This document shows positions 31,969 to 44,809 of a DNA stretch of 64,000 bases, piece after piece (positions within the stretch are counted from its first letter, which is position 1; every line of letters starts with the position of its first letter). Origin of the DNA: JBGAHD01 sp044226395. Its GTDB lineage: Bacteria; Pseudomonadota; Gammaproteobacteria; Xanthomonadales; Ahniellaceae. Made by a program: the position numbers and the translations under genes. The stretch covers positions 310,001-374,000 of the forward strand of contig JBGAHD010000001.1 in the NCBI GenBank assembly GCA_044226395.1, written 5' to 3'. The notes beneath the pieces are model-generated. The model was not told where the DNA came from. It searched no databases and worked only from the letters and a program-made list of their open reading frames with translations.

Positions 31969-33662
31969 CCGGCGGCGACCTTGGCCGCGCTGGCGCTCTC
32001 GCGCAATTCGCGACGCAGTATCTTGCCGACATTGGTCTTGGGCAGGGACTCGCGGAACTCGATGTAGCGCGGCTGCTTGTAACCGGTGAGGTTGGCGCGG
32101 CAATGCGCCTTGATGTCGTCGGCCGTGAGCTTGGGGTCCTTGCGCACGATCACGACCTTCACGGCCTCGCCGGATTTGTCGTCGGGCACACCGACCGCGG
32201 CGACTTCGAGCACGCCGGGCAGGGTGGCGATGACGTCCTCGATCTCGTTGGGATACACATTGAAGCCCGAGACCAGGATCATGTCCTTCTTGCGATCGAC
32301 GATGTAGAAAAAGCCTTTCTCGTCCATCTTGCCCATGTCGCCGGTGCGCAGCCAGCCTTCGGGCGAGAGAACCTTCGCGGTTTCTTCCTCGCGCTGCCAG
32401 TAGCCGCGCATCACTTGCGGGCCGCGAATGCACAACTCGCCGACTTCGCCTTGCGCCAGCAGCACGCCGTCGTCGGATTGCACGCTGAGTTCCGTCGAGG
32501 GCGCGGGTAGGCCGATCGAGCCCGAGTACTCCGGCAGATCGATCGGATTGAAGGTGGCGACCGGCGAGCTTTCGGTCATGCCATAGCCTTCGATCAAGGT
32601 GCAGCCCGTGACCTTCTTCCAGCGCTCGGCGACCGCGCGCTGCACCGCCATGCCGCCACCGAAGCACATGTGCAGCGACGTGAAGTCGAGCTCGGTGAAG
32701 CCCGGCGTGTTGAGCAGGCCATTGAACAGCGTGTTGACGCCGGTGATCGCGGTGAACTTCGACTGCGCGAGCGTCTTGACGAAGCCAGCCATGTCGCGCG
32801 GATTCGCGATCAGCAGATTCAAGCCACCGAACTTGATGAAGGCCAGGCAATTACAGGTCAGCGCGAAGATGTGATACAGCGGCAGCGCCGTGACCATGAT
32901 CTCTTCGCCAAGCTTCACGCGCGTGCCGAACCACGCCGACACCTGCTGCATGTTGGCGACCATGTTGCGATGGGTCAGCATCGCGCCCTTGGCCACGCCC
33001 GTGGTGCCGCCGGTGTACTGCAGGAAAGCGATGTCCTCGTGCACGATGTCGATGCGCGGCAGCGGATGACGCGCGCCGATCGCCAGCGCGTCGCGAAACC
33101 ACACGGCGCCCGGAATGCGGTATTCGGGCACCATCTTCTTGATGTAGCGCGACACGAAATTGACGATGGTCGACTTGGGAAAGCCCAGCATGTCGCCCGC
33201 GCCGGTCACGATCACTTGCTTGACCTTGGTCTCGGCCAGCACTTCGGCCACGACGTGCGCGAAGTTCTCCAGCACCACGATGGCCGACGCGCCGGCATCA
33301 TTGAGCTGATGCTTGAGTTCGCGCGCGGTGTACATCGGGTTGGTGTTCACCACGGTCAGACCCGCGCGCAGGATGCCGAACAGCGCGACCGGGTACTGCA
33401 GCAGATTGGGCGACATGATCGCCACCCGATCGCCCTTCTTGAGCTTGAGGTCGTTGACCAGATAGGCGGCGAAGTCGCGACTGAGGCGATCGACCTCGGC
33501 ATAGGTCATCACGCGGCCCATGCAGGAGAATGCCGGGCGCGGACCGAAGCGCTCGCACGAGCGCTCGAGGACCGCGACCACCGAGGCGAACTCGTTGACG
33601 TCGATCTCGGCGGGGACATCGCTGGCATAGGTCTTCAGCCAGAGCTTGGCGGCATTCGTCAT
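31965..33662 (-). CDS. rpfB: Long-chain fatty acid-CoA ligase (RpfB/FadD)
   Basis: Activates free fatty acids to acyl-CoA; in Xanthomonas RpfB recycles fatty acids released by RpfF and takes part in DSF turnover. The 565-residue protein has the AMP-binding motif QYTGGTTGVAKGAMLTH and the motifs EGYGMTESSP and GWLRTGDMG; the adenylation Lys is in LPKTNVGKILRREL. Start: ATG 33662 with AGGAGAGAG upstream. Position next to rpfF and acnA supports the rpfB name over a generic fadD. Its end overlaps dinB. Confidence 0.93.
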   Translation of the reverse strand: MTNAAKLWLKTYASDVPAEIDVNEFASVVAVLERSCERFGPRPAFSCMGRVMTYAEVDRLSRDFAAYLVNDLKLKKGDRVAIMSPNLLQYPVALFGILRAGLTVVNTNPMYTARELKHQLNDAGASAIVVLENFAHVVAEVLAETKVKQVIVTGAGDMLGFPKSTIVNFVSRYIKKMVPEYRIPGAVWFRDALAIGARHPLPRIDIVHEDIAFLQYTGGTTGVAKGAMLTHRNMVANMQQVSAWFGTRVKLGEEIMVTALPLYHIFALTCNCLAFIKFGGLNLLIANPRDMAGFVKTLAQSKFTAITGVNTLFNGLLNTPGFTELDFTSLHMCFGGGMAVQRAVAERWKKVTGCTLIEGYGMTESSPVATFNPIDLPEYSGSIGLPAPSTELSVQSDDGVLLAQGEVGELCIRGPQVMRGYWQREEETAKVLSPEGWLRTGDMGKMDEKGFFYIVDRKKDMILVSGFNVYPNEIEDVIATLPGVLEVAAVGVPDDKSGEAVKVVIVRKDPKLTADDIKAHCRANLTGYKQPRYIEFRESLPKTNVGKILRRELRESASAAKVAAG

Positions 33663-33745
33663 CGACTCTCTCCTGGAACTTTTCTCGTGCCGCGCCGCAC
33701 AATGACGCGGTGACGCAAGTCGAATCGATTGGAGCATAGGCCCCC

Positions 33746-34171
33746 ATGACTGACAAGCTGAAAACCCTGGGGTTGAGCCTCGCGCTACTGGCCGTGCTCT
33801 CGTCCTGCGCGAGCGACACGCCGGAGGCGCGCCTGCGTCAGACCATCGACACGATGGAAGAGGCGGTCGAGGCGCGTCAGCCCGGCGACTTCATCGAGCA
33901 CGTGAGCGAGGACTTCACGGGCGATCATGGCCTGTTCGATCGACAAGGCCTGCGCATGTTCCTGGCGCAGCAGATGCTGGGCGCCGAGCACATCAATGTC
34001 GTCACCGGGCCACTCGACATCACGCTCCAGGGCGAGCGGGCCACGGTCAAGGTCACGGCCATCGTCACCGGCGGCCGATGGTTGCCCGAGCAGGGCGAGA
34101 CGCTGGCGCTGACCACGGGCTGGCGGCTGGAAGACGGCGAGTGGGTGTGCTTTCGCGCCGAGCGCGAGTGA
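33746..34171 (+). CDS. Small lipoprotein with NTF2-like domain
   Basis: A 141-residue protein with a lipoprotein signal: the lipobox LSSC places the lipidated Cys at residue 21. The mature part (PEARLRQTIDTMEEAVEARQ, then DFIEHVSEDF) has the start of an NTF2/SnoaL-like fold, a small cone-shaped ligand-binding or structural domain. It is divergent from rpfB with an 83-base gap. No specific function can be assigned. Confidence 0.78.
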   Translation: MTDKLKTLGLSLALLAVLSSCASDTPEARLRQTIDTMEEAVEARQPGDFIEHVSEDFTGDHGLFDRQGLRMFLAQQMLGAEHINVVTGPLDITLQGERATVKVTAIVTGGRWLPEQGETLALTTGWRLEDGEWVCFRAERE

Positions 34172-34210
34172 GCGTCGCGAAGCGCTAGTTCGGAGCGATT
34201 CCGCGCCCCG

Positions 34211-34245
34211 AAAGAAAAGAGGGCGCGCCTCGCGGCACGCCCTCT
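34211..34245 (-). terminator. Rho-independent terminator of acnA
   Basis: An 8-base stem (AGAGGGCG / CGCCCTCT) with a 12-base loop lies 33 bases past the acnA stop. Read on the minus strand it is followed by TTTTCTTTCG, a usable U-rich tail. It also faces the lipoprotein gene, so it may act for both. Confidence 0.7.
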
Positions 34246-34277
34246 CGATTTCAACTACTACGGCTTTGAAGCGCTGA

Positions 34278-36965
<2,688 letters not shown>

Positions 36966-37034
36966 GTGAATCTCCGTGCGCGCGGCGGCGCGACTTGACG
37001 TGGGACGAGGCGGCGGCTGCGGCCCCCAGTCCCC

Positions 37035-37040
37035 TATTAT
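37035..37040 (-). promoter_or_regulatory. Possible -10 element of acnA
   Basis: On the minus strand GATAAT lies 70 bases upstream of the acnA ATG. No good -35 match is visible at 17 bases. Confidence 0.3.
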
Positions 37041-37085
37041 CGCCAATCTGCCCGCGTCGGGGAAAGCGCGACGGCGGGCGCGCGC

Positions 37086-37697
37086 CTAGTCCTTTGGCAG
37101 CAGGGCGCGCGCGGCTTCGGCCAGGCCGCGCCGCTGCAGGATCAGTTTCCAGCGCGAACCGCCGCATTGACGCCACAGCACGGCCGCGCGCACGCCGGCC
37201 AGCAGCAGGGCGCGCACGCGCGAAACCAGGGCGGGCTGGCTCAGATACTGGCCATTGCCTTGCACGATCACGCGCGGGCGCAAGGTGCTCAGGGTGGCGG
37301 AGTAGATATCGCCCAGGCGTTCGTAAATCACTTCGTGGTCGGCGCCCAGCGCCGTGACCGCGCGATCGGCGCTGGCCACGCCTTCGCGGATTTTCTCAAG
37401 CAGGGCGGGGCGGCCGCGCAGTTTCGGTTCGAGGTGCAGCACGGTGGCGCTCATGCCGGTGATTTCGGGATCGCGTTGACGGCCTTCGAGCGCATCGCCG
37501 AGCACCTTCAGGCCCAGATGCACGCCCTCGACGCCGCCGAAGACTTCGGCCGGCGAGTCGGCGTCGAGCCGCAGCACCGAGGCGATGCTCGCCGCCGCTG
37601 GCTGCGCCGCGCAGGTGCCGGTGTGAGCCAGATCGCGCACCAAGGAGACGGCCTGGAAGACACCGGCCAGACCCAGCACTTCGCCTTCGCGATTCAT
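37086..37697 (-). CDS. hflD: HflD (YcfC) family protein
   Basis: A 203-residue protein that in E. coli associates with the membrane and controls CII stability in phage lambda; its cellular role is not settled. The sequence GVFQAVSLVRDLAHTGTC near the start and ALVSRVRALLLAGVRAAVLW near the end fit the family, as does linkage to mnmA. The ATG overlaps the mnmA stop by four bases, the usual coupling. Confidence 0.9.
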   Translation of the reverse strand: MNREGEVLGLAGVFQAVSLVRDLAHTGTCAAQPAAASIASVLRLDADSPAEVFGGVEGVHLGLKVLGDALEGRQRDPEITGMSATVLHLEPKLRGRPALLEKIREGVASADRAVTALGADHEVIYERLGDIYSATLSTLRPRVIVQGNGQYLSQPALVSRVRALLLAGVRAAVLWRQCGGSRWKLILQRRGLAEAARALLPKD

Positions 37698-38806
37698 GTC
37701 CAACCACCCCAGGTCGCGTCGGTGACATCGATCACGCCGCCGCCCAGGCAATCGTCGCCGTCGTAAAACACCACCGACTGACCGGGCGTGACCGCGCGTT
37801 GCGGCGCGTCGAAGCGCACGGTCACCGTGCCATCGTCGGCCACCATCACTTCGCACGCCTGATCGGGCTGGCGATAGCGGGTCTTGGCCGCGGATCGAAA
37901 CTGACGCGTGGGCGGCGCGCCGGCGATCCACGACACTTCGCTCGCGCGTAGCCGCGTCGAGAACAAATGCGGCGAGTCCTGACCTTGATCAACGATGACC
38001 TTGCGCCGCTCGCGATCCTTGCCGACCACGTACCACGCCTCGCCGCTGGCGCCGCGCAGACCGCCGATGCCCAGGCCGCCGCGTTGCCCCAACGTCACGA
38101 ACATCACGCCCGGATGCTCGCCGAGCACGCGGCCTTCGGGTGTTTCGATCGGACCGGGCTCGGGCTGGATGTAGCGCGCCAGAAAACCGCGAAAATCACG
38201 CTCGCCGATGAAGCAGATGCCGGTGGAATCCTTCTTCGCCTGTGTCGGCAGACCGGCTTCGCCGGCGAGTTGGCGCACGGCGGGCTTTTCCAGTTCACCG
38301 ACGGGAAACAGCGTGCGCGACAAGGCCTCCTGACCGATCTGGTGCAGGAAATAGCTCTGATCCTTGTTGCCATCGCGGCCCTTGAGCAGATGCCAGCGGC
38401 CGTCGCGCTCGGCCACGCGCGCGTAGTGACCCGTGGCGATGCGCTCGGCGCCCAGATCCTGCGCGTGCTCGAGAAAGGTCTTGAACTTGATCTCGCGATT
38501 GCACAGCACGTCCGGGTTGGGCGTGCGTCCCGCGCGATGCTCGGCGAGAAAACGCTCGAACACGAAGTCCCAGTACTCCGACGCGAAGTTGCGCGTGTGA
38601 AAGGCGATGCCCAACTCGCGCGCCACGGCCGCGGCATCGGCCGCGTCGCGTTCGGCGGGGCAGGTGCCCGAGGCATCGTCTTCTTCCCAGTTCTTCATGA
38701 ACATGCCGGCCACGGGCAGGCCTTCACGGCGCAGCAACAGCGCCGCGACGGAGGAGTCCACGCCCCCGGAAAGTCCCACGATGATTGGCGAAGCCGATGC
38801 CGTCAT
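37694..38806 (-). CDS. mnmA: tRNA-specific 2-thiouridylase MnmA
   Basis: Thiolates U34 of the tRNAs for Lys, Glu and Gln using persulfide sulfur. The 370-residue protein has the PP-loop GLSGGVDSSVAALLLRREG, the first catalytic Cys in TPNPDVLCNREIKF and the second in STGICFIGERDF. Start chosen at MTASASPIIVGL. It is coupled to hflD downstream and lies 70 bases after the NUDIX gene. Confidence 0.96.
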   Translation of the reverse strand: MTASASPIIVGLSGGVDSSVAALLLRREGLPVAGMFMKNWEEDDASGTCPAERDAADAAAVARELGIAFHTRNFASEYWDFVFERFLAEHRAGRTPNPDVLCNREIKFKTFLEHAQDLGAERIATGHYARVAERDGRWHLLKGRDGNKDQSYFLHQIGQEALSRTLFPVGELEKPAVRQLAGEAGLPTQAKKDSTGICFIGERDFRGFLARYIQPEPGPIETPEGRVLGEHPGVMFVTLGQRGGLGIGGLRGASGEAWYVVGKDRERRKVIVDQGQDSPHLFSTRLRASEVSWIAGAPPTRQFRSAAKTRYRQPDQACEVMVADDGTVTVRFDAPQRAVTPGQSVVFYDGDDCLGGGVIDVTDATWGGWT

Positions 38807-38876
38807 GCGCCCATTGTGCCAAAGCGCGCCGTCCGACGGCGCTCGATCGGGCACATGGCGGCGCGATCGCGCGGCT

Positions 38877-39335
38877 TCAATCCACCCACGCGGTGGTATC
38901 AAGCGGCAGCTGACGCCCGCGCTGATAGTCCTCGATCGAGCGCAGCACCAAGGAACTGCGCGGCTGATACGCGCCCGAGCGCAAGTCCTCGGGCGTCAGC
39001 CACAGCGCGCGCGTGATGCCCTCATCGAGCGTGCGCTCCGGATGATGGCGCAGCGCGCGCGCGGCATAGGTGAAGCGCAGGAAATGCTCGCCCGAATGCG
39101 GGCTGGTCCATTGATACACCGCGATCAAATGCTCGAGCGCCACGTCCCAGGCCGATTCCTCGAGCGCCTCGCGCACGGCCGCCGCCGCGAGCGTCTCACC
39201 GGGATCGAGATGCCCCGCGGGCTGATTGATCACCAATTGACCGCGCGCGGTCTCTTCCACGCATAGAAAGCGCCCATCGCGTTCGACCACCACGGCCACG
39301 GTCGCGTGTGGCCGCCATTCCGTTTCGGCGTGCAT
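38877..39335 (-). CDS. nudJ: NUDIX hydrolase, NudJ-like
   Basis: A 152-residue phosphohydrolase whose E. coli relative (YmfB) acts on thiamine pyrophosphate and nucleoside phosphates. The NUDIX box is present: GHLDPGETLAAAAVREALEE, preceding SAWD. VINQPAGHLD is typical of NudJ. Its ATG overlaps the stop of the upstream YbjN-like gene, and mnmA follows, an arrangement common in gammaproteobacteria. Confidence 0.88.
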   Translation of the reverse strand: MHAETEWRPHATVAVVVERDGRFLCVEETARGQLVINQPAGHLDPGETLAAAAVREALEESAWDVALEHLIAVYQWTSPHSGEHFLRFTYAARALRHHPERTLDEGITRALWLTPEDLRSGAYQPRSSLVLRSIEDYQRGRQLPLDTTAWVD

Positions 39336-39811
39336 CAAAACTCGTCCTTGCCCGACATCATCTCCTGCTCGACCTGGTCGGCCAGGCGCACCGTCGCCTC
39401 GATGGCGTCTGTCAATTCCTTGGCATCGGCGTCGGCGGCGATCTTGGTGCTGAAGATCGCCATCGCGCCTTGCTTGGTCCAGCCGCCGAGCTTGGCCTGG
39501 TTATTCAGATCGAGCAGGCGATTGGCGACCGGGGCCGGAAAATCGCCGTTCGGCGCGCGATAGCCGATCGACAGGATCTCGCGCACCTTCAACGCGCCGT
39601 ACTTGAGGATCGTCGAGCGCACGAAGGCCAGCTGCGTGCGGCCGCCGCCCACGTCGTAGGTGATCTTGAAGTCGCCCGAGGGATCGATCTCGTAATGAAT
39701 CTTGCGACTATCGAGCATCTTTTGCACCCGACGGTCCGCGTCGGCGGCTAAGGTGTCGGTGACGAACAAGGTGGTGATCAGGGCGCATCCGGCCAGTGCG
39801 ACACGTTTCAT
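39335..39811 (-). CDS. Secreted YbjN-domain protein
   Basis: A 158-residue protein with a signal peptide (MKRVALAGCALITTLFVTDTL then AADADR). The mature part (RRVQKMLDSRKIHYEIDPSG to KELTDAIEATVRLADQVEQE) has the fold pattern of YbjN, a type III secretion chaperone-like domain. It would be periplasmic. Start: ATG 39811; the extra upstream residues are not conserved. It is coupled to nudJ by a four-base overlap. Role unknown. Confidence 0.72.
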   Translation of the reverse strand: MKRVALAGCALITTLFVTDTLAADADRRVQKMLDSRKIHYEIDPSGDFKITYDVGGGRTQLAFVRSTILKYGALKVREILSIGYRAPNGDFPAPVANRLLDLNNQAKLGGWTKQGAMAIFSTKIAADADAKELTDAIEATVRLADQVEQEMMSGKDEF

Positions 39812-39962
39812 ACTTGAGCTCCCGGGGGGCGACCCCATAATCCGTGGCCGGAATGTTGCATGCAAGGACGGGTGACCGTCCATCCGCCCCGGTCGCCTCG
39901 GTACAAGCGCCTAGAGCGGTCCTATACTTCGGAGCAGCAACGGGAACCCACGAAAACGAGAC

Positions 39963-40295
39963 ATGACGCAGAACGACGATCCTCAACACGACATCGAGCG
40001 CCAACGCGGCGCGGTCGTCGAGGAAGCACGGCCGGAAGTCAAGAAACCGCCGATGTATCAGGTGGTCTTGCTCAACGATGACTACACGCCTATGGACTTC
40101 GTGGTCGCCGTGCTGGAAATGTTCTTCGGCATGACCCGGCAGAAAGCCACCCAGGTGATGTTGCACGTGCATACGCGAGGCAAGGGCATTTGCGGCGTGT
40201 TCACGCGCGAGGTGGCAGAAACGAAGGTGACTCAGGTCAACGAGTTCTCGCGGACGCATCAACACCCGCTGTTGTGCACGATGGAACGCTTGTAG
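39963..40295 (+). CDS. clpS: ClpA adaptor ClpS
   Basis: Recognises N-degron proteins and hands them to ClpAP. The 110-residue protein has the conserved pocket segments LLNDDYTPMDFVV and VMLHVHTRGKGICG, and GVFTREVAETKV near the end. The N-terminal 30 residues are the flexible extension that enters the ClpA channel. clpA starts 67 bases downstream. Confidence 0.95.
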   Translation: MTQNDDPQHDIERQRGAVVEEARPEVKKPPMYQVVLLNDDYTPMDFVVAVLEMFFGMTRQKATQVMLHVHTRGKGICGVFTREVAETKVTQVNEFSRTHQHPLLCTMERL

Positions 40296-40362
40296 CGACA
40301 CATGACACGAACGTGCGAGCGTTTTGGCGGGGCTCCTGGCAACGGGCGAGAAGAGGAAAGCC

Positions 40363-42633
<2,271 letters not shown>

Positions 42634-42653
42634 ACGTTTGAATGTGCACGAGT

Positions 42654-42679
42654 GGCGTCCACCGCGATCGGTGGACGCC
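42654..42679 (+). terminator. Hairpin after clpA
   Basis: A perfect 10-base stem (GGCGTCCACC / GGTGGACGCC) with a 6-base loop lies 20 bases past the clpA stop. The downstream tail CCACAAAG has no U-run, so it may be Rho-independent only in part. Confidence 0.55.
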
Positions 42680-42683
42680 CACA

Positions 42684-42705
42684 AAGTGTGACCTACGTCA
42701 CACTT
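42684..42705 (+). promoter_or_regulatory. Near-perfect CRP/Clp operator
   Basis: The half-sites AAGTGTGAC and GTCACACTT form a perfect 9-base palindrome around CTAC. Its core is TGTGA-N6-TCACA, exactly the CRP consensus shared by Xanthomonas Clp. It lies 91 bases upstream of the ATG of the large secreted protein and downstream of the clpA hairpin, so it most likely controls that gene and the cytochrome behind it. A possible -10 (TACTAT) is at 42760-42765. Confidence 0.72.
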
Positions 42706-42795
42706 CGAGCCTGACCCCAACCCTGAGTAAGGCTAATGGCGCACGCGTGTAAGCGGCGCTACTATCGGGGCTTCCATCGTAGGGGGTGGGTCACA

Positions 42796-44787
42796 ATGCA
42801 GTCGTATATTCGTTCGCGTCGCGCGCGCGTTGGCGCGCTGGCTTTCGTTTTCATTCCGGCCATCGCCGGCGCCGCTTCCACGGCGAACCTGCAATCGCAA
42901 CGTCCCGATGTCGTCGCCGCCGCCACCGCCAGTCAAACCTGGAAGGCGTGGGGTGGTGAAGTGGGCTTTCGCTTCAACACCGATCTGCTCGAGAACGTCG
43001 GCTTGTCGCTCGACAGCGTCAAGGCCCGTCGTGATGGTGAGTACTCCGTTTATCCCTTGGCCGACAGTGACGGCCTGACCTTCGACGCGCCGCTGGGCAC
43101 CTTGAAGGCCTTCACCGGTGGCAAGCTGACCTCGCCGCAGGGCTTCGTGCTGCGGTGGAATGGTGGCAGCGTCGACATGCGCGGCTTCTCGATCAAGGCC
43201 CGCGCCGGCGGCGCCGATCCCATGCTCGACGTGGTCGATGCCAAGGGCAACGCGTATTTCTACGTCGATCACATGATGTATGAACTGACCTCGGGTCAGG
43301 CCATGCTCAACGTGCCGACCATGGACATTCGCATCGCGCCGGCGCTGGCCAAGCGCATCGGCCGCGCCGACCTGGCCAACATGGCCATCGCCGACATGCG
43401 CATGCGTTCCAGCGTGATCGAGCGCGCGCCGACGGCGAAGGTCATCGATTCCTGCGCCTCGCCGAATTGGCCCAACTCGGGCGGCGGCGCCTACATCGCC
43501 GACGTGTCGATGGAAGCGATCTCCGCGCAGCAGATGCGCTGTCGCACCAGCGCCGGCGTCAACGGTTGCGATGGCCTGGGCGCCGATGATGGCGAAGTGG
43601 TGTTCGCGCCGAACTCGACCTTGCGCAATTCCGCCGATAACAACGGCGGCGGCGCCTGCACGCCGGCGAATCCGTGCGCGGCCGAAGTGGCTTGGTACAC
43701 GAAGTTCTCCGGCCAGTTCCCGCCGTACAACAACGACCAGCATCCGTATCTGATCTGGAATCTGTATCGCGTCGACGCCAGCGGCAAGATCGAACAGATC
43801 GGTCGCTCGGGCGTGAAGCACGCGTTCCTGACCATCAACTCGAGCTGCGCCGAATCCTGCGGTGACAGTCACATCCTTGGTCGTGGTTGCGGCGATACCT
43901 ATTCGACCGGCAACAATGACTCCAACGGCGCGCTCGGTCCTCGTTCGGAAATCATTCCGGCGACGGGTCAGTGGGGCCGCTGCGGTTCGATCTACGACGT
44001 CAATTGCGATGGCGCGATCGACTCCTCGGGCAACACCAACTACAGCCAGCGCCTGATCGTGCGCGAGTCGCAGATCCAGCCGTCGTTGAACACGGGCGCG
44101 CAGTACTTCTTCGAGTCCTGGTACATCGTTCGCGACGACGTCAACATCTACAACACGCACGGCAGCTATCGCGTCGCCCCGAGCTTCGGCTCGACCTGGA
44201 CCTTGCCCGCGCAGACCGCGTTCAAGACCGGCGCCGTGATCGATACCTGGGTCGACCCCAGCGTGCCGACCAGCACCCAGCGCAATGTCGAACTGGTCGC
44301 GCCGGAAGGCCATGCCAAGGTCGCGGTGCGCGTCACCGATCTGGGCAACGGCAGTTTCCGTTACGACTACGCGGTGATGAACTTCGATTTCGCGCGCGCC
44401 GTGATTGACGCCGCGCACGCGACCGAGCCCAATCTGAAGGTGCTGAGCAATCTCGGCTTCGGCAGTTTCTCGATTCCCTTGCCCGCGGGCGCCACGGTCA
44501 GCGCGATCGAGTTCGGCGATGGCGACGTCAATGCCGGCAACAATTGGACTTCGGTCGCCGGCACCGACAAGATCACGTGGACGGCGCCGACCGGCAATGA
44601 ATTGAACTGGGGCACGTTGTATCGCTTCAGCTTCACCGTCGATGCGCAGCCCACCACCGCCGTCAGCACCTTGGGCGTGGCCACCACGGGTACGCCGTCG
44701 AGCTACGACGTCAATACGCTCGGCCCGCAAGCCGCGCCGCCGCCGCCGGAGAATCTGATCATCTCGGGCTTCGAGGACGGCGAGTAA
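42796..44787 (+). CDS. Large secreted cysteine-containing protein of unknown function (paralogue A)
   Basis: A 663-residue protein with a signal peptide (basic start, then VGALAFVFIPAIAGAAS). I do not recognise a named domain. A conserved central block reads VAWYTKFSGQFPPYNNDQHP, LIWNLYRVD, SGVKHAF, then several paired cysteines, GHILG-like SHILGRGCGDTYS, and EIIPATGQWGRCGS with NCDG. The C-terminal third has PEGHAKVAVRV and ends ISGFEDGE. The same blocks occur in the gene at 54291, so they are paralogues. It is followed after 22 bases by a pentaheme cytochrome, suggesting an operon. Start: ATG with GTAGGGGGTGGG upstream. The conserved His and Cys could bind metal; this is a guess. Confidence 0.8.
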   Translation: MQSYIRSRRARVGALAFVFIPAIAGAASTANLQSQRPDVVAAATASQTWKAWGGEVGFRFNTDLLENVGLSLDSVKARRDGEYSVYPLADSDGLTFDAPLGTLKAFTGGKLTSPQGFVLRWNGGSVDMRGFSIKARAGGADPMLDVVDAKGNAYFYVDHMMYELTSGQAMLNVPTMDIRIAPALAKRIGRADLANMAIADMRMRSSVIERAPTAKVIDSCASPNWPNSGGGAYIADVSMEAISAQQMRCRTSAGVNGCDGLGADDGEVVFAPNSTLRNSADNNGGGACTPANPCAAEVAWYTKFSGQFPPYNNDQHPYLIWNLYRVDASGKIEQIGRSGVKHAFLTINSSCAESCGDSHILGRGCGDTYSTGNNDSNGALGPRSEIIPATGQWGRCGSIYDVNCDGAIDSSGNTNYSQRLIVRESQIQPSLNTGAQYFFESWYIVRDDVNIYNTHGSYRVAPSFGSTWTLPAQTAFKTGAVIDTWVDPSVPTSTQRNVELVAPEGHAKVAVRVTDLGNGSFRYDYAVMNFDFARAVIDAAHATEPNLKVLSNLGFGSFSIPLPAGATVSAIEFGDGDVNAGNNWTSVAGTDKITWTAPTGNELNWGTLYRFSFTVDAQPTTAVSTLGVATTGTPSSYDVNTLGPQAAPPPPENLIISGFEDGE

Positions 44788-44809
44788 CGCCACGCCAGCG
44801 AGTACCCCG

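Noticed and set aside
42706..42795. A single well-defined promoter for the secreted-protein operon
   Set aside because: TACTAT at 42760 is a possible -10, but its distance from the operator centre does not match a standard CRP class well enough to assign a start site.
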